Shown: piece after piece, positions 1 through 11,773 of the stretch | Position numbering within the stretch: the first letter of the stretch is position 1 | Layout: the number at the start of each line of letters is the position of its first letter | Assembly (NCBI GenBank): GCA_030770425.1 | Contig: JASJFT010000006.1 | Coordinates: 1 to 64,000, forward strand | Reading direction: 5' to 3' | DNA from: Darksidea phi | Lineage: Eukaryota; Ascomycota; Dothideomycetes; Pleosporales; Lentitheciaceae | DNA length: 64,000 nt | Program-made: the position numbers and the translations under genes | The notes under the pieces: model-generated | What the model was told of the DNA's origin: nothing | The model's input: only the letters and a program-made list of their open reading frames with translations | Database searches by the model: none

Positions 1-74
<74 letters not shown>
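1..74. repeat. Homopolymer C run at window start
   Basis: Seventy-four consecutive C residues open the window, and the sequence then changes abruptly to ordinary C/T-rich DNA. Ascomycete telomeres are normally TTAGGG/CCCTAA arrays, and no such unit is visible here, so this is not a recognisable telomere. A sequencing or assembly end artefact is the simplest reading. Confidence 0.9.
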
Positions 75-75
<1 letters not shown>

Positions 76-1109
76 CCACCGCGGAGTGCTCGCTAGACGC
101 ATTCGTGCTCGCGCTATGCTGGTGCTCTACTGCTGCCCGCCGTTGGCTGTGGCATCCTCGACGGCGGCCCGCAAGCTCTGGACGCTGCCCCTCCAGCCTG
201 CCGGCGTGAGTAATGGCCAACCAGGCCCTGTCGATTCGCTATACATACACACCAGCGCTCGCCCCCAGGCCAGCTGCACTCCCGCACAGCCTGCTCGGTA
301 CGTACGCTCCACTCCACGCGTTCTTGTCCTCGGCCCGGGATCGTCTGCAGCAGCCGCCGCCGCCCTCGAACTGCGGTAGAGCCCCTACGCACCGTAGTAC
401 AGCGGCTACCAGCAGCTGCCGTCGTGCAACGGCACGCCATCTCCACCGGTACTGTGTACCCTCTTGTCCTGCCCTGTCCTGCCCTGTCCTGGCCGTCCGA
501 CGCGAGTGCTTATCGCGCGCGCCGCTCTCACGTGGCTTCTTACGTATGCTATTACCATGGGGCGCCCGCTCCACTCTGCTGCCATCGTGCTGACTTTGTC
601 CTGGCGCAGCCTTCCCGAGCCTTGCGAGACCGACCTCTCGCCATCCGACGCTGCCTGAAGCCTGGCCCGCACGCTGCGCAACACTCAGTCCCCGCTAGCA
701 CTGCGTGGTACCGAGCGGGAGCCTTGCATCTCCAGCGCGTCGTCGTCCCCGCGAGCTGCGCGACGCTTGCTCGCCCTCTCGAACTGAAGTTTGCGCCCGC
801 ACCTCCTGGTTCGCTCGGGTCGTCTGCGGGAACGTGCGGGTCGCCATCGCCTTTCCCGCCCTCCAAACTTCACCTCAACCCGCTGCATGCCCTACGCGTG
901 CGCCGCAGCATCCCCGCCATTGCCGCCTCTACAGCCCTGCGCACCTCGCCCTTCACACAAGCCGACCGATTGGCCGCACCGCGTCCGAGAGACGACTCTC
1001 CGCGAGCTAGCAGTCCGCGAGCTCGACCGCTCGCTCTTCGCGCACGGCTGGAATGTACTCCATGCACCCCGTTCAAGCCCTGTCGAACGGCGGCCTCGGG
1101 AAACCCATC
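75..1109. other. C/T-rich leader, no gene supported
   Basis: This stretch is strongly C- and T-rich and lies directly upstream of the RSC7-like gene, so it most likely holds that gene's promoter and 5' UTR. Long open frames cross it on both strands, but they have biased, repetitive composition and resemble no family. I saw no tRNA or other structured element. Confidence 0.5.
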
Positions 1110-3345
1110 ATGGACTCCTCGAGCACCATCAACCCGGCTGCACTGAATCCCGCAGGTACGAGTTGAACTTTTCCCAAGATTGCCCGCGCGCAAAAACCAC
1201 CATCGTTGCACGGCCCCATCAAACCCCGTTGCTAGACAGCACTGTGACTAGCTTGCGCATCCGTTACATCCGCTGCCGCTTCCCTCGAAACAGTCCTGCT
1301 AACCCTCCCGCCAGGTGCGCTCGTAAACCCGTCGCAGATTGTCGCACAGCAACCGTCTCGGGGTATCAAACGCAGCCGTTCGCCGGAAAATAGCTACCCC
1401 GACTTGCAGCCAGGCGAAAATGGCGACGGTACGTTTGGCCTGTGCAACCTGCGGCTACCTGCATCGGCCGTTTACACGCGTTGCTAATCAGGATGCAGAC
1501 GATGGCAAACCCAGAAAACGCGGCCGACCGCCAAAACCAACCAAAGTATCATTTGCTGAGAGCCCCACTCGCGCCTCGCAACCGCCGCCCACGCCCTCGC
1601 AGACCAGTTCTGCTCCCCCGGTCCAGACACCACAACCGCCGCACGCGCCTCTACCTCAATCATCTCCTCCCCAAGCTTCTCCCGCAAAATCAACGCCAAC
1701 AAAGACTACCGTGATTAAGGCTTTGCCCACGGTCCGAGATCACACAACCGACCAGCTGAACCCGGAGGGCGACGAATATCTTCCGCGCGAGAAAGACGAC
1801 GCCGGTGAAACCAAGGTGACGGCGACAGGGCACCCACTTGACGGACGAGAATACCGATGTCGCACGTTCTTCGTGCCTAACAGAGGAGACAAGTTGTTTA
1901 TGCTCGCGACTGAGTGCGCCCGCGTCTTGGGTTACCGGGATTCGTACCTGCTTTTTAACAAGAACAGATCGCTCTACAAGATTATTGCTACTCAGGCGGA
2001 GAAGGATGACCTGATTCACCAAGAGATATTGCCGTACTCGTACCGATCCCGACAAATTGCGATCGTGACGGCGCGGTCCATGTTCAGGCAGTTTGGTAGC
2101 AGACTCATCCTCAATGGACGCCGTGTGCGCGACGACTACTGGGAGACCAAGGCTCGTAAGCAGGGCTTCACCGAGGACGACGCAGCAGGGGAGAAAAGAC
2201 CTGGTGCAGCAAGAGCAAGAGAGGCGGCCGCAGCCGAAGCTAGCCACGCTGGTGGACATCTGGCCTTTGCACATACTGGAGGGTTCGCCGGCAAATTGGA
2301 GCAAGACTATGTAGGGTCCGGCGTCAACCCTTTGCAGCCATTTGGCGGCTTGACTGCCGCGCCCGGGACCATGTCGTCAGCAAATGCAGAGCCATTCGAC
2401 CAGCGCACGACGGCGGATCTACAGCCTCGCGACTTCAGTGGCGTGCAGCGACCGCGCCAGGAACTATCTGGTGTACCATACCAAGATATCACCAGGCCAA
2501 CGCCGTCGGGAGAGATTCTCAATCAGGCTGCTCAGACTGCAGAGTTCAACAAGCAGCTCGAGCAGCAAAGGAAACACCGCAAGCAGTACCTCGATGATTA
2601 CTGGGCAAGGCCGCACGAGCCGGCAGCGCCCGCCGAGCGCCCGGGGACAGCAGAAGCGAACAATGCACCACAGGTATCGCAGGTCGTACAGTCCCCACGC
2701 ATGTCGTCTACAAACGCTGCTGTCGGCCCAGGCCAGTACGGTATGCCCACCCAAACTCCGCAACGGCCCAGTCAAGCGGTCAACACACAGTCCTATCGAC
2801 CTCAGCCTCATCCGCAGGGTGCTATGGTCCCCTCGCCTATGGCTCAACAGCACACCCCTATGCGACCCGACCAGATGCATCGCCGACCCCCAAGCATCGG
2901 TATGCCCCAAGGAATGGCGCCTACAGGGATGGCTACAACTAGTATACTCCCCGCGGTGGGCCAGAATGCAGGCCATGGTTACCCATCACAACATATGTGG
3001 GCGCAGGCCCCACCACAGCCCTCGCCCCTCTCGCAGCAACACAATATGCAGCCATACGCTCGGCCACCGCAGCAATCTCCTCATCCTCAGCAGTCGCCTA
3101 TGCATGCTTCTCCACAGCTACACCACGCTCAGAGCAGCGCCTCGATGCATGGAACGCCGGTGCAACAGTACCAGACAATGGGCACTATGGGAGACCCAGG
3201 ATACCCTACTATGGGACAAAATCCATATCAACCCAGCCCAAGCCCCCACCAGTACATGCAGCACCAAAGTACTGCCGCGCAGCAGCCGGGCATGCCGGGA
3301 TGGGCGCCAGGCCAGACGCCTCAGCAAGGTTGGCAATCATACTGA
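1110..3345 (+). CDS. RSC7: Chromatin-remodelling complex subunit, RSC7/Swp82 (Npl6) family
   Basis: Nuclear subunit of the RSC/SWI-SNF ATP-dependent chromatin remodellers. Proposed exons are 1110-1155, 1315-1428 and 1499-3345, giving 668 residues. The start ATG at 1110 leads into a short N-terminus rich in small and polar residues (ALNPAG, then NPSQIVAQQPSRG), which I recall as typical of fungal homologues. A basic AT-hook-like KRGRPPK lies at about residues 60-66. The conserved RSC7/Swp82 core covers about 144-275, with GDEYLPRE, HPLDGREYRCRTF, LATECARVLGYRDSY and LNGRRVRDDYWE. The rest, from about 375, is Gln/Pro/Met-rich low complexity, as often seen in these subunits. The acceptor of intron 2 is the second of two nearby AGs, because only that one keeps the frame. 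Family assignment is firm; the exact N-terminus is inferred. Confidence 0.9.
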
Positions 3346-6300
3346 GAACCTAGTTGTGATGATGTTCGCTTCCATCACTCTAGGAGCTGCATGAGCATGT
3401 CCTCCATTCTCTCAGCCTCGACGGTGGACTCGGAGGCTGCATCAGACGTTGCTCCGGCGGCCGATCCTCGGAAAGCATCACCATGAGCCCGACAGGAGCT
3501 TAAGATGCTGGGAGCACGATCATCCTCCATATCCGCAGGACGGCGGAGGGGGCGGTGGAGCCCATATATGTTCAATATGTCCTAAGAAGCAATCTCGTAC
3601 GGGAAATCGAACACATGGATGGAGACCTGGTGTTGGTTCTCATTTACACTTTCACTTTTGTCGTTCTTCATTTTTATTCAGTATTTCCTCCATACCCTGT
3701 ACACTAAGCACTCATCTGCCTTGCTTTGCCGACTGCTTCGTGTTATCCAGATTGCGTCTTTCATTGCATAGTTGGGGATTGTTACACAGCGAGGTTGGAG
3801 GAATATCCGACAGGCGCATGGTCGCTTCTCCGCTCCCACCGAGCACACGAACTTCGAGCAGCAAAGGCTATACGACGCATGCGAGACGATTCCGAACATC
3901 ATGCCAAATGAAAAGGGGGCCGGACGACATGCGAAGAAGCTTTTAGCCTAGAGGGTAATGAGGCACATTTGGGTTTCGTCTCTCTTCTCTTACAGCTCAA
4001 TTTTCTTTTCTTCTCATTTGGTATTGCTACTTCCGCTGTGCACGCATTGCATTTACATCCCAATTTGCCGTTCGCTTACCATGTTTCTACATTGTGCGGT
4101 CATGTTCGTTTGGGAGTTTTGCATTGCACGGATACATGGGTCGTTCCCCTTCGTTTTGCATTGCTGGAACCGTGTGTTGTGGTTTCGCTTCCCCATTCCC
4201 GATCATCAGACTGCAATTTGCTTTCGTGTTAGTTTTGCATCACAATTCTCCGTGTCATTCAGTGGTTCTGTCATTGCAAGGACCGACCTGATTCCCCATT
4301 TCGTTTCTCTCCTTTCGCGATGGTTATTACTTGCATTTTGGGCACTCAGACAGGCTGGCTAGATTGTCTGTGTGATCTGGGCTGGGCTGGATTACACGGC
4401 ATGGACGGGACGAGATAGGCATGGCGTGCATGCATTGCATGGCTTGAGGTTTCTTTAACCTTATCCCCTTAATATTAATACAATCGCTTTTTCTCCGCTC
4501 CGCTGCAGATCTTATTCCGGTTATTATACTTTTTGGGGGCTGACCCGGTTCCAACTGGTATGCTTTGCAGGGAGATGAGGTGGCGACACCTGGGGTGTGT
4601 GCTGACTGTTGTCGTGGTTCGCATACGGTTCGCAGCATGATATTGGCATGGGCACCGCGGCAAACACCCTCGTGCCTCTCGCTTCGCCGCATGCTGCTGG
4701 CTGCTTGCCCCCAGATTACTGTGTGATGACATGTGCAGGTCGCAGGACAGGCCCTCCTCTTGCGCACGGCACACACACATCCGGACCGTAATACCCTTGT
4801 TTTGTGGCACTTGGGCGTCGAGTGACGTGTACAAGGTACATGGGGGTTGGGGTTGGGGATGATCGATACGCGAGCGGGCGTGTAGGTCCGAGCTTGGACG
4901 ATCTAGAGTAGTGTCAGATCGTAGTGGCTAAGACATGGAGTTACATCTTACAGGTCGGCGAGGTTTTTGCGGGGTCTGATTGCGATATCCGTGTGCATTT
5001 CCTGGGGTGGGACGGATTGTTTGGGATGGCGGGTAGGATGCGCCGAATTGCCTTTGATGTGTGGCTTTTGTTAGTTTCAATATCCCGGTAGGTTCCGCTT
5101 GAGATTTGGGGTGAGGTTCTCCTCGGTGAGAGTAAAGATTGCAAGAGTGGATTTTTTTTTTTTCGCAAAGCCAGTGACTTCATTCATGATGTAGAGTCCT
5201 TGTTGACGATCTAACGTCTTTGATTTCGTTGGTGGTCTCGACTCCCGCCGCTGCTGATCCGAATCGCGATTTACCATCAAAGAACGGATATGAACGTCAG
5301 CTGCCATGCCAAACTCTACGTTCGTCAGTGCAATGTGGCTGCAAAGCTAATCGGAGCCCTCGACGTTTAAATTCGAGCACGGACTTTTCGCATACCGGTC
5401 ACACGGATATTCGGCCTGTGCGGTCCGATACGATTCCCCCCCTCAAGTCCTCAAGTTGGCTACCAGATTGCAGCGCCTATACAATCCACGTTAGCAGAAA
5501 AGCTCTCAGCTGCGGAATCCATAAACGAATGAGCGGCTCGCATGCACAATGCGAGTCGTACACACACACGCAAGACACGGCAGTAAGCCACATGGAACGA
5601 CGCCCAAGCAGTCGTTCCTGCAGCCTACTGCAATCGCTCTCGATAGACTGAACTTTTGATATTAGAAGGAGGAGCTAGTCGCATGCCTGTCAGTTTGTGG
5701 TCGCCGACCTTTGTATGTATGGTGGCGATGCGACTTCAGCACCGCATAGGGCAAATTACAACAACGTTCAATGCTCCCTTTTTCTCTCTCTCTCCCCCCC
5801 TCTCTTTCGGGGTTTCAACAATCCATGTACAGAAACGAAGGCCCTTCTATCCCCGAGCGTTCCAATAGGACGGGATTGCGGCGGGTCGTGTGAACTGCGT
5901 TTTGGGCTGGAGAGGCGTCCCATGCTTAAGCGCTGGCTGGGGGGGAGGAAAGATTGGGCGTTTGTCGCTTACCCCAGCCCAGTTCGTCTTTCAGTTCTAG
6001 ATACCGGTGTGTCGTTGTTTCGATGGTTTATCGTGGCTATTGGGTGGGTTTGGGGGTTTAGCGGGTGGCTTTTTTTGGTGGAACAAAAGGTCGCTTCCGT
6101 TAGGTAATGTCTTGATTACTTGCACGGATGGGGAATGTTGGCACGTGGGCAGGGATATATTCATTTCTTGTTTGAGGGGTGAGGAGTGGTCATGCTGGAG
6201 CATGCTTTGACGTTGAGGAACTCTCTTTGCTGCCCAGACTGGCAATGTGCCAGCAATGCAGGTCAAAACATTTCATCACGCCGGATATTGATGGCGGAAT

Positions 6301-6691
6301 ATACGTCGCAGGATCTATAGATAGCACCGGAACGTCGGAATGGTTGCATGGGTAATTGAAGACGAACGTGTGATGGGATGCGCGGGCCTTTGCCCTGCAG
6401 CAGTCGGAGCAGTCGTAATAGACAGTGCATGGACATCTTGGCGGAAACGGTTGAGCATCTAGAATTCACGGCGCATCACTCCAGAACTAGCACACATAGC
6501 ATCTGTCTTTCGACCCATATGGGTTCATTTGTACGTGTTGGAGACGTTGATTGCCTCCTAGCTGGTTCAACAAAGTTGCAATCGGAGGCGCAAGCCATGT
6601 AAGTTTATACTGACAGGGGAAATACATACACATCTCTCCAGAGCTCGTTCAAATCAGCTACCACTCTAAGTTCAAAACAGCCGCATGTAGC
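3346..6691. other. 3.3-kb gene-free gap
   Basis: This holds the 3' region of the RSC7-like gene and the terminator side of VMA13, which converge here. The first part (about 3600-4330) is T-rich, and a 13-base T run lies near 5152. Open frames occur on both strands but have no recognisable domains, no convincing introns and no codon pattern that stands out. I found no tRNA-like structure. It may contain a noncoding transcript, but nothing in the sequence proves it. Confidence 0.5.
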
Positions 6692-8253
6692 CTATCGCGA
6701 TGGCAAATCGCTCTTCGACTCAAAGCTGTACCTCAACCATTCGCCCACAGCCCTCAAGCTTTCCCACCTAACACTTTCGTCCGCCTCCTGCATGAGCTCC
6801 ATCACCCTTCCCTTCAGCCCCAGCTTCTCAAGCTGGTGCCTCTTCTCAGGTACCTCTTTGACGAGACATGCCACGTCGTTGCATCCAATCGCCAGCACCT
6901 GCTTGTCATTCTCCCAGCTCTTAGACAAGATCTCTGCCAGCTTGCGTGGTAGTTCACCCTTGGTCTCCTCAAGGATACGCCGTGCATTTTCGCGCCAGAA
7001 GCTTTCACTTCGGTGGGGCGGGGACCAGCGGAGATGACCAGATCGTACTTCGGCTGCGTATTCGTCAAAAGTCGTCTGCGTGGTGGTGTAGTCTTCTAAG
7101 AGTTTGTTCAATGAGTCTAGGTCTTGAAGAGCGTCTTCGTCGGTCAAATGGCGTGACTTTAAGGTGGAGAGAAGAGCGGGTAGGCGTGCAAGGACTGCAG
7201 CGGGAAGAAGGGTCTGGCGATTCGTAGAGAGGAGGTTGAGAAGGGTAGAAAGCAAAAGACGTGTCGTCTTTTCCTTGGGCGAGAGGCGAAGGAGATTCGT
7301 GTACAGAAATACAATGTCGTGATCGCTAGGACGTGTCAGTCAAGTTCTGCTCGCGACTAGAACATTATACAGCATACTCTTGCAGACCGTCTCCAACGAG
7401 ATCTCCCTCAAAGCTGAGCTGCCACACCACTAACAGTACGTGGTAGAGTAGCTGTAGCCCAACACCGCCCGACAAACCCTCTGGCGCACTGCGAACGCTA
7501 CCTGCCACACCCTCCCGGGTGCTCGATTCTCGGTCCTTGCCCACGCCCGAAGCGGCACGCAGAATATCAAACAAAGGGTCTAGCGTCTCTTTCCTCTGTT
7601 TCCAAAACAGCTCTCTTGACTTTCGGTTACGAAGAACAGCCGAGTATTCCTGCACAGCAATATCCTGAAGGCCGGCGTCTGTGCTCCGTGCGAGTGCGGA
7701 CAGGTAATTATACAGCTGTGGCAGCGCTTCGTCGATCTGCGAAGTGCTTCTGGTGGACTGTGTGAGAGCATAGGACAGGAACTTGGAGAGTACCGAAGAC
7801 GTGAGAAGCGGGATGGGATCTTCGGCATTCGAGGTGGCTTTGAGAAGCGGGAGGAAGGGCTTGAAGGGTGAAGGGTGCTGCGTGAGAGCCGCGGTGAGGC
7901 TGGGGATATCTAGAAAGGATCAGCTGTGCCTTGTAGATGGAGCCGGAGGCGCATATACCATTGATGAGGTCTTCGGTCAGTACCAGCATGTACTGGACGA
8001 TGTCCTGCCGCTTCGCTGCAGCCTCGAAGATGCTCTGTGTCCCGTTCCCGCCCAACAGCAACGCCACGAAGCTCTGCACGTCCGCCTCAACCCGCTGTTT
8101 TCGCTCTTCCTTGCGCACTTTATCAATTGACTTGATCTTTTGGAGGTCGGTGTCCGTGATGGTCTTGGCCCGCATCGCACCCTCCCATGATATTGGCCGG
8201 GTGCGGATGTTGGCCTGCATGTTGAAGAGGTAGGCGGGCGGATCTAGTGACAT
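6692..8253 (-). CDS. VMA13: V-type proton ATPase subunit H
   Basis: Subunit H of the peripheral V1 sector of the vacuolar proton pump. In the family it activates ATP-driven proton transport in the assembled enzyme and silences free V1. Exons on the minus strand are 8253-7959, 7909-7378 and 7325-6692, giving 486 residues against 478 in yeast. Both introns (49 and 52 nt) have GTAT donors and CTAG acceptors. The N-terminus (MSLDPPAYL, then NIRTRPISWEGA) and the helical-repeat body match the family. So does the C-terminal stretch that ends in a conserved ESLRAVGEWLRYSFESK. The gene is divergent from RRP44, with 449 bp between the start codons. An acceptor-like CTATAG lies just upstream of the ATG and could belong to a 5' UTR intron. 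Confidence 0.94.
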
Positions 8254-8702
8254 TGTGGCGAGCTGTTCGAGGGCGTCGCCTATAGGAGAGTTTGGGGAAT
8301 CAGGGTGAGGGTGGGTGGGGCGTTGAAGCTTGGAGGTGTTGCTTCTGCGATGCTATCAGGACCCGCCGAGCTGCGACTCCATCGTCATCTGCTGTGAAGC
8401 TTGGACCACCTGAGCTTCGCATCTGCGACCTGCAACTTGCGCCGTGTTTTCATTTATGAGGGCCAGACTTCGAACACGCATCATAAAATCAAATAGTTCG
8501 AATACAGCTGGCAGAACCTCAAGTTGATGAAATCAGCCCAGGAGGAAAACATGCATCTGTTCTTTCCCTTCGGAACGGCTTTATCCATCTTGAGACTAGC
8601 TCCATTCTCTACTTTGATATCTTGGCATATGTGAAGACTTTCGGACAAACACCAACACCACTCGCCCAACACCGCTCACCCAACATATCCCAAATTTACG
8701 AT
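8254..8702. promoter_or_regulatory. Shared divergent promoter, VMA13/RRP44
   Basis: This 449-bp interval separates the two start codons and must hold both promoters. I see no clear TATA box and no motif I can name with confidence. The short spacing suggests possible co-regulation of two housekeeping genes. Confidence 0.6.
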
Positions 8703-11700
8703 ATGGAATATTTTAGTCTCAAGCGGTCGAATGCCGCAGACCGCGGGGCACTGAACCTGTCTAGCAAGGTGTACGTGCGCTCGACCAAGAGTGGCAAAGT
8801 GCAAAAGATTGTGAGGGAGTTGTATCTGCGACAAGACATCCCATGCTCGTCGAGCCTCTGCAGAGCATGCTTGGAGATCGCACCTACCGATTATACCAAG
8901 AAGGGTACGCTCTTCGGCTCACGTGATAGGACTTGGCTAACTTTGAGCAGTTGCACCATTTGTACTTTCAGACACCCCGGCTGGGTCGAAAAACTTCCCA
9001 GCAGGACAGTATCTGGTCCCTGACACAAATGCCTTCCTCACGGGCATGGACTTATTTGAGGTTGAAACCGCATTCCACGATGTTATTGTTCTGCAAACGG
9101 TGCTGGAAGAGGTCAAAAACCGCTCACTACCGCTCTATCATCGCCTGATTGCCCTAACAAAAAACGAGGGGAAGCGCTTTTACGTGTTTTTCAACGAATT
9201 CCGCCAGGAAACTCACGTTGCCCGCGATGCCGGTGAAACCATCAACGATCGCAATGACAGGGCCGTGCGAAAGGCGGTAGAGTGGTACAACCAGCATATT
9301 ACGCAGGCCGTTAAAGCGAGAAGCAAAACACAAATGCGCATACCTACAGTAGTGATGCTTACAGATGACAAAGACAACTTGAGCAAAGCCAAAGCAGAGA
9401 AGGTTCCGGCTCTTACGTGTAGGTCGCCAAAGAATATGCACAAGAAGGCAACGATGCTAATAGCCTACAGTGGCCGACTTCGTCTTCGGTCTAGAGAACG
9501 CCGATGAGCTGCTGGACATGATCAGTGCTGCCCAAGACCAAAGGGAAGTTCGCTCCAAGAAGACAGAGGTTTTCTATGGGGAACATTACACAGTATCGAG
9601 GATGATGACTGGGGTGAAGGCCGGAACAATGCACCAAGGCATCTTCAACGTCTCGCCTTACAATTATCTCGAGGGTTCAGTGCACGTCCCAGCCTTCGAC
9701 AAGTCGCTACTCATTCTTGGGCGTGAGAATAGCAATAGAGCTGTGTGCGGAGACGTTGTCGTTGTTGAAGTGCTCCCGCAGGAACAATGGAAGGCACCAT
9801 CTACCAAAATCATCGAAGAGGAGACCTTGAATAAGAACGATAACCCGGAAGTAGAAGATGGTGAGAACATCGTTTCCGAAAGAGAACGCAAGGCCCTTCA
9901 GGAGGAGGTGAAGCGGGCTCATGGTCAGAGCTCGGAAGGCAGACCGCAGCCCACTGCTCGAGTAGTGGGTATCGCCAAGCGCAATTGGCGACAGTATGTA
10001 GGGCATATCGACCAAGGCTCCGTTCGTTCGACATCGAAATCAAGCCGCCAACAGCAGATGGTCTTCCTCGTCCCAATGGATAAACGCATACCAAAGATCC
10101 GGATACGGACACGACAAGCAGGGGAGCTTCTTGGGCAGCGCGTATTGGCCACTATAGACTCGTGGGATAGAGATTCACGGTACCCGATGGGTCATTTCGT
10201 ACGCTCACTCGGAGAGCTCGAATCGAAAGGTGCAGAAACAGAAGCGTTACTGTTGGAGTGGGATGTCCAATACAAACCATTCCCGAAGACAGTATTGGAT
10301 TGTCTCCCTGCCGAAGGTCATGATTGGAAAGTTCCTGCTAGTCTCGACGATCCCGGCTGGACTGGTCGCAAGGACCTTAGAGACCTCAACGTCTGCAGCA
10401 TTGATCCCCCTGGATGCGTTGATATCGACGACGCGCTACATGCACGCCAGCTATCGAATGGCAACTTCGAAGTCGGCGTTCACATCGCGGATGTGTCGCA
10501 TTTCGTGAAACCAAACAACGCCATGGACAAGGAAGCCAGCCAACGAGGAACTACCGTCTATCTCGTCGACAAGCGAATAGACATGTTGCCAATGCTGCTG
10601 GGGACCGACCTGTGTTCGCTGAAACCGTACGTGGAACGATATGCATTCTCTGTGCTCTGGGAGATTACACCTGATGCTGATATCATTTCTTCTCAATTCA
10701 CCAAGTCCGTCATTCGGTCAAGAGAGGCTTTTAGCTATGAGCAGGCGCAGATTCGAATCGACGATCTCTCTCAGCAGGACGATCTTACCAATGGCATGCG
10801 GACTCTGTTGATGCTTTCAAAAAAGCTGAAGCAAAAGCGATACGATGCTGGCGCTCTCAATCTCGCATCCCCCGAAGTCAAGGTCCAAACAGAGTCTGAG
10901 ACCTCAGACCCTGTAGACGTTCAGACAAAGAAGCTCCTTGACACAAACTCTCTCGTTGAAGAATTCATGTTGCTCGCCAACATCAGTGTAGCAGCAAGAA
11001 ACTACGAAGCCTTCCCTCAAACAGCCCTTCTACGTCGCCATGGCGCGCCGCCAAAGACCAACTTCGAAGAGCTCGCCAACCAGCTCAAAGTCAAGAAAGG
11101 CCTTGAACTGCGCAGCGATAGCTCAAAAGCAGTAGCCGACTCTTTGGACACCTGCGTCGATCCTCAAGAGCCCTTCTTCAACACGTTAGTTCGCATCATG
11201 GCTACCCGCTGCATGATGTCTGCAGAATACTTCTGCGCCGGCACTCAAGCATATCCTGAGTTTAGGCATTACGGCCTCGCGAGCGAAATCTATACCCACT
11301 TTACCTCTCCTATCCGCCGATACGCTGATTTGGAAGCGCATCGGCAACTAGCCGCCGCCATCGACTACGAAGCTCTCGATCCTTCTCTCCAATCCAAGTC
11401 CAAACTTGAAGGCGTCTGCAAGAACATCAATGTGCGGCACCGCAACGCGCAAATGGCTGGCCGCGCCTCAATTGAGTATTATGTAGGTCAAGCCCTCAAG
11501 GGTAAGGACATCACTGAAGAGGGTTTCGTCATGAAGGTGTTCTCTAATGGCTTTGTGGTGTTTGTGCCACGATTTGGCATCGAGAGTTTGATTCGGTTAA
11601 GGGATCTGGCGACGCCGGAGCCTGAGGCGGAGTTTGATGCCGAAAACTATGTTTTGAAGGTGGGCGGTGAGATTAACAGGAGCGTGGAGCTGTTTGAGAA

Positions 11701-11773
11701 AGTCACTGTCAGAATCACGGACGAGGTGGAACAGAGCACAGGGAAGAGGAAGGTCAGGTTGACATTGGTTTGA
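8703..11773 (+). CDS. RRP44: Exosome catalytic subunit RRP44/DIS3
   Basis: The 3'-5' exoribonuclease and endonuclease of the nuclear and cytoplasmic RNA exosome. Exons are 8703-8904, 8972-9418 and 9471-11773, giving 983 residues (yeast about 1001). The N-terminus contains the CR3-like cysteine region (residues about 48-60). A PIN endonuclease domain follows, with acidic Asp in VPDTNAF (about residue 85), Glu in LQTVLEEV, and later Asp in GETINDRNDRA and MLTDDKDN. Cold-shock domains occupy roughly 245-490. The RNB nuclease core begins around DPPGCVDIDDALH (about 528-540), whose Asp residues bind the catalytic metal. A C-terminal S1 RNA-binding domain ends the protein. Both introns are 50-70 nt with good consensus, and the second uses donor GTAGGT and branch GCTAAT. 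All key catalytic acids appear present, so both nuclease activities are expected. Confidence 0.96.

Noticed and set aside
1..74. Telomere
   Set aside because: The run contains no CCCTAA/TTAGGG units.
424..1146. 240-codon plus-strand frame upstream of RSC7
   Set aside because: Composition is C/T-driven low complexity, overlaps many other frames, has no family resemblance and sits in the likely leader of RSC7.
2384..3394. 336-codon frame inside the RSC7 3' region
   Set aside because: It is a shifted frame of the Gln/Pro-rich coding region; bias of the real gene keeps other frames open.
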